From contig CAWKIA010000028.1 in NCBI GenBank assembly GCA_963849635.1, positions 1-64,000 on the forward strand: a stretch of 64,000 bases of DNA, read 5' to 3'. The first letter of the stretch is position 1; every line of letters starts with the position of its first letter. Source of the stretch: CAVRUD01 sp963849635 (lineage in GTDB: Bacteria; Chloroflexota; Chloroflexia; Thermomicrobiales; UBA6265). Positions 46,320-55,974 of the stretch are shown here, piece by piece. Position numbers and translations under genes: made by a program. The notes beneath the pieces were generated by a model. It saw only the letters and a list, made by a program, of their open reading frames with translations, ran no database searches and was not told the DNA's origin.

Positions 46320-46542
46320 CGACGTGAGACGTGAGACGCGAGACGTGAGTCGTGAGTGAAGAGCCGAGAGCCGAGAAGCAGTCGTCATCCTGAGCTTGCG
46401 AAGGATCTTGGCCGTTTACGGCCTTTGTCACCGGCCGAGACGGTGTGGTCTGGAACGAGCACGAAGGCGCTTGCGCGCCAAGATCCTTCGCAGGCTCAGG
46501 ATGACGACTCTTTCTCCCGTCTCACGTCTCACGTCTCACGAC
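46320..46542. repeat. Nested inverted repeats (220 bp)
   Basis: Outer arms of GTGAGACG units (46,323-46,345 and 46,518-46,540, 22/23 complementary) enclose inner arms of 32 nt (46,381-46,412 and 46,477-46,508, 31/32 complementary; GTCGTCATCCTGAGCTTGCG type). The outer unit is the one inserted in the NB-ARC regulator at 7.95 kb. The right end provides the last codons and stop of the histidine kinase gene. Confidence 0.9.
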
Positions 46543-47938
46543 CATTCGGCAACCACAGCGTAAACCGGCTCCCCCGCCCGACCTGGGTTGCTACATCGAT
46601 TCTTCCGCCGTGCCGGGCCGCTATCTGGCCCGCGATCGCCAGCCCCAGGCCAGTTCCCCCCGCGGCTCGGGCCGGGTCCGCCCGGTAGAACCGCTCGAAT
46701 ATGTGCGACAGGTGCTCGGGTGCGATCCCGCTTCCGCTGTCGGTCACGCTGAGCGTGCTCCCGATGGCGTCTCCCCCGACTTCCAGCGTCACGGTCCCGC
46801 CCGGCTCGGTGTACTTCACCGCGTTGTCGAGCAGAATCGTCGCCACCTGCTCAACCCGCGCCCGATCGAATCTGGCCATTACCGGCTCCTCCGGCGGACG
46901 GTAGATCATGCCCACCCGCCCGTTTGCCGCCGCCTTGGCCGCCGTGAACGACGCCTCCGCCACCTCGCCTAGATCGTGCCAGCCGCGGTCCAACCGCAGC
47001 TCCTCGTCGCCTCGGGCCAGACTGAGCATCCCCTCGGCCAGCTCCACCATCCGTGCCGCCTGCTGCTCCATCGCTGCCACGCTCTCGCGCGCGGTCGCCG
47101 GATCATCGAGTCCCCATTGCTTGAGCATCCGGGCGTAGCCCAGGATCGACGTCAGCGGCGTGCGCAGCTCGTGGCTGGCATCGGCGACGAACCGCCGCTG
47201 CGCCGCCAGCGTCTCTTCCTGGGCCGCGAAGGCCGTCTCGAGGCGGGCTAGCACCCCATTGAACGTCGACGCCAGCCTGCCAAGTTCGTCCCGCGCGTTG
47301 GTGACCGGCAACCGCTTGCTCAGGTCACCCTCGGTGATCTCCCGGGCGGCCTGCGTGATCGCGTCGACCGGCTTGAGCGCCGACCGCGCCTGGAGATACG
47401 CCCCCGCGATCGCCAGGATCAACGCCAGCGGAAAGACCACCACCAGGATTCGCGAGAATGGGATCAGCGCCTCACCCGTCTCGTCGATCGACTTCCACAC
47501 CTCGACCACCCCGGCCGGCTGGCCATTGATCGAGTACGGCGCCGCGTAGACGTACAACTCCCGCCCCGGCCGGTGGCTAACACCCTCCCGCAGCGCCACG
47601 GCCTCCACCCAGGCCTCATCGCGATCGTCATCGGATAGCAGGCTCATGCTCTGGGCCAGGTCCACGCTCTGGGCCGAAATCCGCCCGGTCGCGTCCCGAA
47701 CCGAGATGTACTCGTTGTCGTCGACCAGCGCCTCCGTCTCTTCGTTCGTCAACGTGGCGCCGGTGGAGAGATAGCGGGCGATGTCCTGGGCCCGCACCCG
47801 GGAATAGTCCTGCACTGTTCCGGTAACGGCACGGATGCTGACCGCCGCGATGATCAGGAGCATGAAGACTACGATGACGAGAATGGTCGCCGTGTAAAAG
47901 ATCGACAGCCGCCAGCGAATCGGCATTCCCCGCAGCAT
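46529..47938 (-). CDS. Sensor histidine kinase
   Basis: A 469-aa membrane sensor. TM1 RLSIFYTATILVIVVFMLLI, a 140-residue outer domain, TM2 ILVVVFPLALILAIAGAYLQ, HAMP (LKPVDAITQAAREITEGDLS), H-box FVADASHELRTPLTSILGYA, N-box VATILLDNAVKYTE, and G boxes SDSG-like VTDSGSGIAPEHLSHIFERF and GGTGLGLAIAGQI. The gene overlaps the response-regulator stop by 1 nt (TGATG), so the two are translated together. The last residues (NGRET) and the stop lie in the palindromic repeat. With the MMPL exporter upstream it probably forms a three-gene envelope-stress unit. Confidence 0.92.
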   Translation of the reverse strand: MLRGMPIRWRLSIFYTATILVIVVFMLLIIAAVSIRAVTGTVQDYSRVRAQDIARYLSTGATLTNEETEALVDDNEYISVRDATGRISAQSVDLAQSMSLLSDDDRDEAWVEAVALREGVSHRPGRELYVYAAPYSINGQPAGVVEVWKSIDETGEALIPFSRILVVVFPLALILAIAGAYLQARSALKPVDAITQAAREITEGDLSKRLPVTNARDELGRLASTFNGVLARLETAFAAQEETLAAQRRFVADASHELRTPLTSILGYARMLKQWGLDDPATARESVAAMEQQAARMVELAEGMLSLARGDEELRLDRGWHDLGEVAEASFTAAKAAANGRVGMIYRPPEEPVMARFDRARVEQVATILLDNAVKYTEPGGTVTLEVGGDAIGSTLSVTDSGSGIAPEHLSHIFERFYRADPARAAGGTGLGLAIAGQIAARHGGRIDVATQVGRGSRFTLWLPNGRET

Positions 47939-48618
47939 CAGCCGCCCTCACGCAGGGTGAACCCAACCCCGCGCACCGTGTGGATCAGGCGCGGCTCACC
48001 AGGCAGATCGATCTTCTTGCGCAGATACCCGACGTAGACGTCTACCACATTGGGATCGATGTCCAGCGCGTGTTCCCAGACCCGGTCCAGAATCAGGTCC
48101 CGCGAGAGGACCCGGCGGGCATTGAGCGCCATGAACTCCAGCAGGTCATACTCCCGCGCCGTGAGGTCGATCCCGCGTCCGCCCCGCCGAACTTCCCGAG
48201 TAGTCGTATTGACGTCCAGATCTCCCACGCGCAGCCGGTCATCCTGGCCAACTCGGCGCATCACCGCCCGCAGCCGCGCCATCAACTCTTCGATGTCGAA
48301 CGGCTTCGTGATGTAGTCGTCCGCGCCGGTGTCCAGATTCCGCACCTTATCGCGTGGCTGATCCCGCGCCGTCAGCATCACGATCGGAACGCTCGTCCCC
48401 GCCCGGCGTAGCTCATCCAGCACCCGCTCCCCATCCATCCCCGGCAGCATGATGTCCAGAATGATCGCATCCGGCCGGAACGCCTCCGCCTCCGGAATCG
48501 CCTCCAACCCACTCGCCACACACCGCACATTCAACCCCCGATGCCCCAGCTCTAACTCGAGCAACCGGGAAATCGCCCGATCATCCTCAACCACCAGAAT
48601 GCGCGTTCCCCGTTTCAT
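47938..48618 (-). CDS. OmpR/PhoB-family response regulator
   Basis: A 226-aa regulator. Receiver domain: ILVVEDDRAISRLLELEL (acidic pocket), phosphorylation site IILDIMLPGMDG, VMLTARDQ and TKPFDIEELMARL. Winged-helix C terminus: RGIDLTAREYDLLEFMALNA, VDVYVGYLRKKIDLPGEPRL and IHTVRGVGFTLRE. ATG 48618 follows GGTGGTCGG; a GTG at 48636 is also possible. Partner of the histidine kinase that follows. Confidence 0.93.
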   Translation of the reverse strand: MKRGTRILVVEDDRAISRLLELELGHRGLNVRCVASGLEAIPEAEAFRPDAIILDIMLPGMDGERVLDELRRAGTSVPIVMLTARDQPRDKVRNLDTGADDYITKPFDIEELMARLRAVMRRVGQDDRLRVGDLDVNTTTREVRRGGRGIDLTAREYDLLEFMALNARRVLSRDLILDRVWEHALDIDPNVVDVYVGYLRKKIDLPGEPRLIHTVRGVGFTLREGG

Positions 48619-48742
48619 TTTCCGACCACCAATCACGCAACCTTCGGAATAACCATTCTATCCGCGCCAGTTGAGCGAACGGACTCCCCCTTCCCCCTGC
48701 CGCAGCGGGGGGAAGGGGATTGGGGGGTTAGGGGGTAATTTC

Positions 48743-50906
48743 TCAGTCACCCGCCGTCACCGTCACCCCCCTTTGTCCGACCCCCTCATCCTTCGCTACA
48801 AACCATTCCAGCCACCGCGGCAGCCACCAGTTCCACTTGCCCATCAGCGAGACTGTGGCCGGCACCAGCAGCGCGCGCACCACCGTCGCGTCAAGCAAAA
48901 TCCCAGCGGCCAGCCCCGTCGCCATGATCTTCACCGAGGTGTCCGGCACCGCTGCCATCGAGACGAAGGCCAGGAAGAGGATGATCGCCGCCGTCGTCAC
49001 CAGTCGCGCCGTCCGCCCGATGCCGCGGACCACGGCCGCGTCCGTCGAACCTGTCGCGTCGTACTCCTCCCGCATCCGGGTCAGGATGAAGACCTCGTAG
49101 TCCATTGACAGGCCAAACAGGAAGGAGAAGGCCATCAGCGGCACCCAGTCTGTGATCGACCCTGATGCCTCGATTCCCCAGATCAGCTCCGAACCCCACC
49201 CGTTCTGCCAGACCAGCACCAGCACCCCGTACGCCGCCCCAATCGAGAGCGCGTTCAGAATCACCGCCTTCAGCGGCAGCAGCAGCGACCGGAACGCCCG
49301 CACCAAGAGGACATAGGTCACCACCGTGATCGCTACTAGCATCAGCGGGAAGTTGTCATAAATTGCCTTGAATCCATCGGCCAGCGCCGCCGGATAGCCC
49401 CCGATCCGAACCGACCCCTGGTTCTCTTCGATCTCGTCCGCCTTCGCCCGCAGTCGCTCAGTCAGTTCCCGTCCGTTCGCCGAGCTGGCCTCTTCCTCCG
49501 GCAGCACCGCGATCAGGGACGTGTCGCCCGACCGCCAGCTCGATCCCTCCGGCGCGACCGCCGCCTGCACCCCGTCGACCTCAGCGAACTCCGCCGCGAC
49601 GGCATTTGGGTCCGCACCCGACACCAACACCTCAAACGGAGTCAGGATGCCCGACGCGATTCCCGCTCGCTCCAGCGCTCGCAGTCCTTCCCGGGGCGAA
49701 CCCGAGGTCGCCAGCGCCTCCGCCCGCGGATCGCCCAGCCGGATCGTGAGCGCCGGGATCACCAGGAGCAGAAGGATCACAAGCGCCAGCCCGGCGGCTG
49801 CCCATTTGCGCCGCACTGTCGCCGCCGCCCAGCGCTCCCAGGCGTGGCTCACCTGATCGCCCCGGCGGAAACGCGGCCAGTCCATCCGCGGCCCAATCGT
49901 CGCCAGCAAAACCGGCAGCAGCGTGATCGAGACGACGACGCTCACCAGGGGAATGAGCATGCCCCCCAGCCCGACGCTGCGAATAGTAGGAACCGGCAAG
50001 ACGATCAGCGCCAGCAGTCCGACCGCCACCGTCGTTCCGCTGAAGACGATTGCGTGGCCCGCCGTCTCCATCGCCTTCTGGACCGCTGCTTCATTGTCCA
50101 AACCGCGCGCCCGCTCCTCCCGCCAGCGCGTCACTAGCAGCAGGGCGTAGTCGATCGCCACGCCGAGTCCGATCAAGGCGATCAGGAACTGAACGATGAA
50201 CGACACCTCAGTCACCGTCGTCAGACCCCAGACCAGGAGAAACGTCGTTACGATCGAGACCGCCGCGATCAGGATCGGCACCAGCGCCAGGAACGAGCCG
50301 AAGACCCAGAGCAGCACGACCAACGCGCCCAGGCCACCTACCAGCGTCTCGATCAAGACACCGGTGCTCTCCTCGCCCCCATCGCCTTCACCCGCCACGA
50401 CCGCTTCCGCCGTGCCGGTGATGTTGACCGGCGACCCACCGACCGTTACCCCGGCCAGCGCCGCATTCACCGCATCGACGTGCGTCGCGCCCTCCGTCCA
50501 GGAGTGCGGCAGGTAGATCAACCCGAAGGTCGTCCTCCCGTCCTCCGAGACGAAGGCCCGATCCCCCGTCGACGCGTAGGAGACAACCCGCGCCACCGGC
50601 AGCGCCTCCGCCGCCGTCGTCATCGCCCCGTCGAGCTCCTCGACAACGCCGGGCGAATCGACCGTCGTTCCCCTCTGGCAATTCCACCACCGCCACGATC
50701 GGTTGGGCGAACCCACCCGTCCCGTACTGCGCCACGATCGCCTCGTTCGTGTCGGAGGAATCACTCCCCGGCAGATCGAACCGTTCCGACAAGGCATCCG
50801 TCGCCGGCCCCGTTGATGCGAACCCGACGACCGTCACCACAACCCAGACCAGCACGACCAACCGTTTATGAGCCAGAACAAACCGGGAAATCGCGCCAAT
50901 ACTCAT
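48743..50906 (-). CDS. MMPL-family RND transporter, frameshifted
   Basis: About 720-aa membrane exporter of the MMPL group, which moves lipids or drugs using ion gradients. N terminus ISRFVLAHKRLVVLVWVVVT; two homologous membrane halves with the motifs GVAIDYALLLVTRWREERAR and GLSMDYEVFILTRMREEYDA; large extracytoplasmic loops. A single extra base near 50,672 (GAGGGGAACGACG) breaks the frame; dropping it joins VVELPEG to TTVDSPGVVEEL. First gene of a run followed by the response regulator and histidine kinase on the same strand. Confidence 0.88.
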
Positions 50907-51051
50907 CGCACCACCAGATCCTTTCCAAACGGGCCGCCAGACCGCGCCCGTTTTCCCAACCTGGTAGGCAGTATTGGCCCCATCTCTAAGCGTTCTCTAA
51001 GAATCCGACCGTCCGTGATCCGTCATGCCTGATTTGCCCAGTACCGCCGTG

Positions 51052-51133
51052 GTAGGGGCAGGGCAAGCCCTGCCCGGTTTCCAACCGCGACGTTCGTGCT
51101 GGGGAACAGGGCACCGCAAGCGGATGCCCCTAC
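51052..51133. repeat. Inverted-repeat element GTAGGGGCA...TGCCCCTAC
   Basis: Ends GTAGGGGCA (51,052-51,060) and TGCCCCTAC (51,125-51,133) are complementary; inside is GGGCAAGCCC. Related to the palindrome at 30,375. Located in the 349-bp gap 50,907-51,255, which otherwise holds only another repeat. Confidence 0.6.
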
Positions 51134-51205
51134 AACTACGTCCGACATGGATTCGAAATTGAGAACCTATCTCATAAAGACCAACCGTTGAAACCGTCTA
51201 TTCTT

Positions 51206-51254
51206 AGCCCTGGAAGGGCTTCGTCAAAATTAGACCGGGGTTTCAACCCCGGGA
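51206..51254. repeat. REP-like repeat, AGCCCTGGAAGGGCTT...CCGGGGTTTCAACCCCGG
   Basis: Same two-hairpin architecture as 37,210-37,253; the second hairpin is the perfect palindrome CCGGGGTTTCAACCCCGG. It abuts the acetyltransferase stop codon and may terminate it. Confidence 0.7.
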
Positions 51255-51255
51255 C

Positions 51256-51785
51256 CTATCCACCATTCGCAATCCAGTGCAGCTTCCTCACGTAGAATTC
51301 GGCACCTGGATCTCGTTCTCCAGCTTTCCGCCATTCGCCTCGATGATCTTCCGCGACCCGAAGTTGTCCGTATCGCAGGTAACCAGCACTTTGTAGATGC
51401 CCATCTCTCGTGCCCGCTCTAGCGCCAGGGCAAGAATCTGCGTCCCATATCCTTGCCGCCGCTTCGTCGGCCGGATCTCGTACCCGATATGCCCCGCCAC
51501 CAGCAGCAGCTCGTCGTTCAACTCGTGCCGGATCGACGCCCGCCCGATGTACTCGTCCCCGTCGACCAGCCACAGCCACGTCTCTGGCACCAACTCCGGC
51601 GGGTGCAGACCTGGAATTGCCCGATGCTTCAGGTCGGCCACGAACCCCTCGAAATCGGCTTCGATCCTATCAATTCGAATATCCAGACGACGCCCCTCGG
51701 CATGAAACTCTCGTAGCGCTTCGAGATAACTCGACTGAAACTCAACACTCGGTTCGACGAGTATTGCGGACGACAGGTTACTCAA
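51256..51785 (-). CDS. GNAT-family N-acetyltransferase, frameshifted at the end
   Basis: About 175 aa from ATG 51785. Segments: FQSSYLEALREFHAEGRRLD, WLWLVDGDEYIGRASIRHEL, GHIGYEIRPTKRRQGYGTQI (acetyl-CoA loop RRQGYGT), LALERAREMGIYKVLVTCDT and the late motif NFGSRKIIEANGGKLENE. The open frame stops early at 51,288; a shift near 51,300 gives AEFYVRKLHWIANGG, the expected Y-x-R-x-W ending, stopping at TAG 51256. Substrate unknown; a stand-alone gene. Confidence 0.82.
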
Positions 51786-52013
51786 CCCTTCACCTCATCC
51801 ATCATGATCCCGGACAGCGATCGAACTCGCGTAACAATAGCCAGATTCAGCTCCAACCGGCACCACATCTGTCGTCTCTGCTTCATGCTGACTGACCACT
51901 CTCATCGATGACTGGCCTTGACAGGTACGATTGACCCAGCCCAGTCCGTGCCCTAGAGTGGACCTATTCCGGCGACGCGGCGGCGACATTTTCAGTACGC
52001 TGAGGACATTGGC

Positions 52014-52460
52014 ATGGATCCGCAACGCTTCGACTCCCTAGCGAGGTCTCTTGCCGCGCCCAAATCCCGTCGCGGGGTTCTCGCCGGAATCGGCTCCATC
52101 TTCGGCGTAGCCATTGGCGCCAGGGCCGGCTCCGCCCAGACCTCCTGCCCGCCCGGCCAATTACCGAACCGCAAGGGCGACTGCTCCTGCCCGGCCGGGA
52201 CCGACCCTTGCCCCACCGGCTGTTTCAACAAGAAGAAGGATCCCGCCAACTGCGGCCGGTGCGGGAACGACTGCGGGGCAGGCGCGATCTGCGTCAAGGG
52301 CGACTGCCGGTGCCCCGACGGGCAGATCCGCCTTGACAACGCCTGCTGTTCACCCACGAACGGCCAATGCACTGGAAACGACGACTGCTGCGGTGACGGC
52401 TTTTGCTTCCGGGAGCACTGCGTCCTCGTCCCGCCCTCCACCGAACCCGCGCCCATCTAG
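52014..52460 (+). CDS. Exported cysteine-rich protein with RFD/RR leader (short)
   Basis: A 148-aa relative of the protein at 19.6 kb. Leader MDPQRFDSLARSLAAPKSRR followed by GVLAGIGSIFGVAIGARAG and a cleavage site after SAQ. Mature part starts CPPGQLPNRKGDCSCPAGTD, nearly the same as the longer protein, then CGRCGNDCGAGAICVKGDC and a WAP/knottin-like end (CCSPTNGQCTGNDDCCGDGF). Eighteen or more cysteines imply a disulfide-rich extracellular product. No catalytic motif. Function unknown. Convergent with the glycosyltransferase gene. Confidence 0.8.
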   Translation: MDPQRFDSLARSLAAPKSRRGVLAGIGSIFGVAIGARAGSAQTSCPPGQLPNRKGDCSCPAGTDPCPTGCFNKKKDPANCGRCGNDCGAGAICVKGDCRCPDGQIRLDNACCSPTNGQCTGNDDCCGDGFCFREHCVLVPPSTEPAPI

Positions 52461-52468
52461 TCGTTGGC

Positions 52469-54267
52469 TCACGCCGTCCACGATCCCGCCGGCGTCGCGC
52501 CGGCGGCGACGGCGTCGCAATCCTGCCGCAGCTGGCAGGCGATTCGGTCCCAACTCCAATCACGGTGAGCCCGCGCCGCCGCCTGACGGCCGCGGGCGGC
52601 AGCCTCCTCCGGGTGCTCGAACAGCCAGCGCAGCAGGTGGCGCAGGTGATCGTGGTCGGGCTCCGCCCAGAAGCCGAAAGCCCGCGAATCGTCCGGCTGG
52701 AATCCCTCGGCCTCGACCAGGCGGTAGGCAAGCGGAAAGCTATCCTCCGGGTCGAGATACTCGTTCGGCCCACTCCAATTCGTCGCGATCAGTGGCAGCC
52801 CGGTCGCCATTGCCTCTAGGCCGCACAGCCCAAACCCCTCTCCCCGCGACGGGAGAACGAACGCGTCCATCCGGCGCAGGAGCTCCAGTAGTCCCGCCTG
52901 ATCGAGGAATTCGGTGATAATCTCGATCCGAGGATCGTCCGGCAGATGCGACGAGAACGGGCCGTGGTTCTTCAGGACGAGACGCACCGGCTCCGCCGGA
53001 CCGAACTCGGCCCGGAAGGCCCGAATCAGTATGTCGACACCCTTCCGCGCCGAGAGCACCCCAAAGGTGCCGAAGGTGAAGACATCCCGCGGGGACCGCT
53101 CCAACAGCGGGAAGCTCGCCGGATCGACCCCGTGGTGCAGCACCTTGATCGGCACACAAACGCCGCGCTCCTGAAAGGCTTCGGCGTTCTGGCGGCACGG
53201 CACGTAGAGCAGCGTCACGTTACGATTGATCCCCTCGACGAGCATCCGTGGCACCAGGGTCGTCTCCCACATGCTGTAGTAGATCAGCCGCTCGATCGGG
53301 AATGCGCCGGACCCTAACCGGGTGTCGTAGAGGAAACCGAGCCGGTCCCAGCCGGGCATCGGCCCGTGAAAACGCTGAAAACCCGCCGGCGAGCGCTTTC
53401 CCATGAGGGGCGGTACAGTCGCTGTGATCCCGTGACGCTCTGCCGCAAGAAGCAGATTGCGTCCCACCACCCCATAGCTGCTCGTCGGATGCAGGTTCGT
53501 CTGCCAGAGAAGTTCCCGCCGCCCATCCTCCCAGCTGCGCGGGTCGAAGGATGGAGGTGGGCCCGGTCTACGTTGCGCCACCTCGGCGTTCAGGCCCAGA
53601 ATCGCTCGCCTCATCCCGGCTCGCTCGCGCAGCAGGTCAACTCTGGGATCGGGTGCTCCCGCCGAAACCCGATCCAACGGCATCCCCCGCACGAAGACCG
53701 CGCGCGGCAGGTGGCGAATGTCATAGCTTTGACTGATTCGCAGCCAAAGCTCAACGTCCTCGTAACCATGCATGTTGGGATCGAAGCCACCGACATCCCG
53801 TGCTGCATCCGCGCGGTGGAGGACGCCGCTGGCCGAGAATCGGCCCGCCGGTTCCAGCAGATCAATATCCAACTCCGATCCGTCACTTGACCACGCCGGG
53901 GAATCAGTCGCATCCCCGTACACCAGGGCGCAATTCGGAGCTGCTCGCATTGCGTCCAGCAGGACGCGGAGATGGTCCGAGGTCCACTCGTCATCGTCAT
54001 CGCAGTAGGCGATCATTTCTCCGCGCGCCACGTCCAACCCCGTGTCTCGCGCCCCACCGGGACCGCGCCTCGCCGCCCGAACCAGCCGCACTTCGCCGGG
54101 AGCATCGGGCAGAACCGCATCGTGATCGCCGTCGTCGACCACGATGACCTCATCGCGCAGCCAGCCCCGATCTGATTCCGAACCGACGCCAGCGCTCGTG
54201 CCAGCCCTTCCGGCCGGTCGCGCGTACAGATGATCACGCTGACGAGCGGCGTTGCTCCCCCAACCAT
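52469..54267 (-). CDS. Bifunctional glycosyltransferase, GT2 (GT-A) fused to GT4 (GT-B), frameshifted
   Basis: About 600 aa after repair. N-terminal GT2 domain: PLVSVIICTRDRPEGLARAL, then (after a frame change near 54,168) DEVIVVDDGD, ARGEMIAYCDDDDEWTSDHL and VLHRADAARDVGGFDPNMHG. C-terminal GT4 domain: VFTFGTFGVLSARKGVDIL, SHLPDDPRIEIITEFL, and the nucleotide-sugar motif DAFVLPSRGEGFGLCGLEAM. A start at 54315 is also possible. Fusions of the two folds make or extend polysaccharide or glycoprotein chains. No other glycan gene is adjacent. Acts at the inner membrane or cytoplasm; acceptor unknown. Confidence 0.83.
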
Positions 54268-54349
54268 CCTGTCCCCAGTGTCGTCAAAACTCAAGAAGTG
54301 GCTCCGCGACCCCATCCGGCCGAATTCATTGACATAGTATCCGCCTTAC

Positions 54350-54379
54350 GGGAACCGATCTCACCCCACCGTTGTACTA
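54350..54379 (+). promoter_or_regulatory. Probable ECF promoter of the sigma-factor gene
   Basis: -35 element GGGAACCGATC (54,350-54,360), 13-nt spacer, -10 element GTACTA (54,374-54,379), 10 nt before the ATG at 54,390. The same -35 word and spacer length recur before the cupredoxin gene (55,975-56,004). GGAAC is the classic ECF -35 core. Confidence 0.72.
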
Positions 54380-54389
54380 CCCACGTACG

Positions 54390-55070
54390 ATGTCTGTAGG
54401 GGGCCGACTACTGGACACGCACGATGACTCAGATCCGGCTAGCGCCCCTGGCGTCCCGGACGAACTTGCGTTGATCCGGCGCGCCCAGAGCGGCGACGCT
54501 TCCGCCTACGAGGTCCTCGTGCGGCGTTACCAGGACATTGCCTTCCGCACCGCCTACCTGATCACCGGCGACGCCGGCGATGCCGAGGACGCCGCCCAGG
54601 TCGGCTTTCTCAACGCCTGGAGGGCGCTCCACCGGTTCGAGCCCGATCCAGCCCGGCGCACACTCCTCCGGCGGCGATCAGCCACCGCCCAGCCATCGTC
54701 CCCGCTCACCCCGTTCCGTCCCTGGCTTCTGCAGATCGTCGCTAACGAAGCGCGCAACCGCCGCGTCGCCCGGGGACGTCATCCCACCCTGGCGCTCAGC
54801 GCCGTCGAGGACCGCCCCGCGGACGAGCCGGCCCGCTCGCCCGAGGCGGCGGCCCTGGCGGTCGAGCGCGATACCGCCCTGCTCGATGCCCTCAACGCCC
54901 TCAGCCCGGACGACCGTCTCGTCATCACCTGCCGCTACGTCCTCGACCTCTCCGAAGCAGAGACCGCCGCCGCGATCGGCATTCCCAGGGGAACCGTGAA
55001 ATCGAGGCTCTTCCGTGCCCTGCGCCGGGCCCGTGCCCTCCTCGACGATGGAGGGTCCAGCGATGTCTGA
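54390..55070 (+). CDS. ECF-type RNA polymerase sigma factor
   Basis: About 226 aa. ATG 54390 is chosen because an upstream in-frame start (54,372) lies inside the promoter -10 element. Sigma region 2: LIRRAQSGDASAYEVLVRRY, DAEDAAQVGFLNAWRALHRF; an unusual 25-residue Arg/Ser/Thr-rich insertion (RRTLLRRRSATAQPSSPL) before FRPWLLQIVANEARNRRV; region 4: LNALSPDDRLVITCRYVLDL, AETAAAIGIPRGTVKSRLFR. The stop overlaps the next gene by 8 nt, the usual coupling of sigma and anti-sigma. Likely activates its own promoter and that of the cupredoxin gene. Confidence 0.9.
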   Translation: MSVGGRLLDTHDDSDPASAPGVPDELALIRRAQSGDASAYEVLVRRYQDIAFRTAYLITGDAGDAEDAAQVGFLNAWRALHRFEPDPARRTLLRRRSATAQPSSPLTPFRPWLLQIVANEARNRRVARGRHPTLALSAVEDRPADEPARSPEAAALAVERDTALLDALNALSPDDRLVITCRYVLDLSEAETAAAIGIPRGTVKSRLFRALRRARALLDDGGSSDV

Positions 55071-55971
55071 TACGGTTCGCCGCGACTCCCGCGGATTCGC
55101 TCCGGAACCTCCAGATCGGGACCTCCACGACCGCTTGCTCGCCGTCGCCGGCTCGATCGCTTTCCCCGAGACACCGGACCTTGCCAACTCCGTTCGTCAG
55201 GCAATTGCCCAGGAGCCGATCTCTCCGCGCCCGCAGGCGGCGCGAGCCCTTCCATGGTTGCAACGCCCAGCCGCCCTCGCCGCCGCCGCTGTTCTGATCC
55301 TAATTATTGCCGCCATCTTGCTCATCCCATCGACGCGAGAGACCGTTGCCGGCTGGCTCGGCGTCCCCGGCATCGAGATCCAGTTCCGCGACGACGATGA
55401 GCCAACCCCCACCATCGCCGCGACTCCCATGCAAGACCTCGGTCTCCTGCTTGGCGAGCCTGCCACCTTAGAGGAAGCCCGCCAACGCGTCGACTTCGAC
55501 ATCGCCATCCCCGAAGCCCCAGGACTCGGCATGCCTGACGAGATCTACCTCCGCTTGCGCCCCGGCGCCGACCAGGTCGTCTTCCTCTATAGCGCCCGCC
55601 CTGGCTTCCCCGCCGCCGCCGAAACCGGCATCGGCCTCCTCCTCATCCAGTTCGAAGCCCCGGACGACGCCTTCTGGGGCGTCAAACAGATAAGCGGTAG
55701 CAACGACGTCAGAGTGGTGGGCATCAACGGCGACGAAGCCCTCTGGATCGGCGGCAGCCACCTGCTCATGATGGCTCCGAACCCGGCCCCGGTCTCCATG
55801 CAGCAACCCACCCCCGAGCAAGGCACGCTCACCTCCCGCCCCAGCGCCAACGTCCTCCTCTGGGCCGACAACGGCATCACCTACCGCATCGAATCGGCCC
55901 TCTCCAGTCAGGAGTCCATCGCCGTGGCGGAGTCGGTCACCTCGCTTGATCGCGGGACTCCGACTCCTTAA
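55063..55971 (+). CDS. Probable membrane anti-sigma factor
   Basis: A 302-aa protein from ATG 55063, overlapping the sigma gene. Cytoplasmic N-terminal 75 residues (DLHDRLLAVAGSIAFPETPD, LANSVRQAIAQEP) precede one membrane span (LAAAAVLILIIAAILLIP) and a 200-residue outer domain: DLGLLLGEPATLEEARQRVD, DEIYLRLRPGADQVVFLYS and VVGINGDEALWIGGSHLLMM. The topology and position match single-pass anti-sigma factors; the zinc-binding HxxxCxxC motif of the ZAS class is not present. The outer domain could sense a ligand. The cupredoxin gene with its own ECF-like promoter follows directly. Confidence 0.75.
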   Translation: MSDTVRRDSRGFAPEPPDRDLHDRLLAVAGSIAFPETPDLANSVRQAIAQEPISPRPQAARALPWLQRPAALAAAAVLILIIAAILLIPSTRETVAGWLGVPGIEIQFRDDDEPTPTIAATPMQDLGLLLGEPATLEEARQRVDFDIAIPEAPGLGMPDEIYLRLRPGADQVVFLYSARPGFPAAAETGIGLLLIQFEAPDDAFWGVKQISGSNDVRVVGINGDEALWIGGSHLLMMAPNPAPVSMQQPTPEQGTLTSRPSANVLLWADNGITYRIESALSSQESIAVAESVTSLDRGTPTP

Positions 55972-55974
55972 CCA

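Noticed and set aside
46320..46542. Repeat cluster considered as a CRISPR array
   Set aside because: Units are inverted and nested, without regular repeat-spacer spacing.
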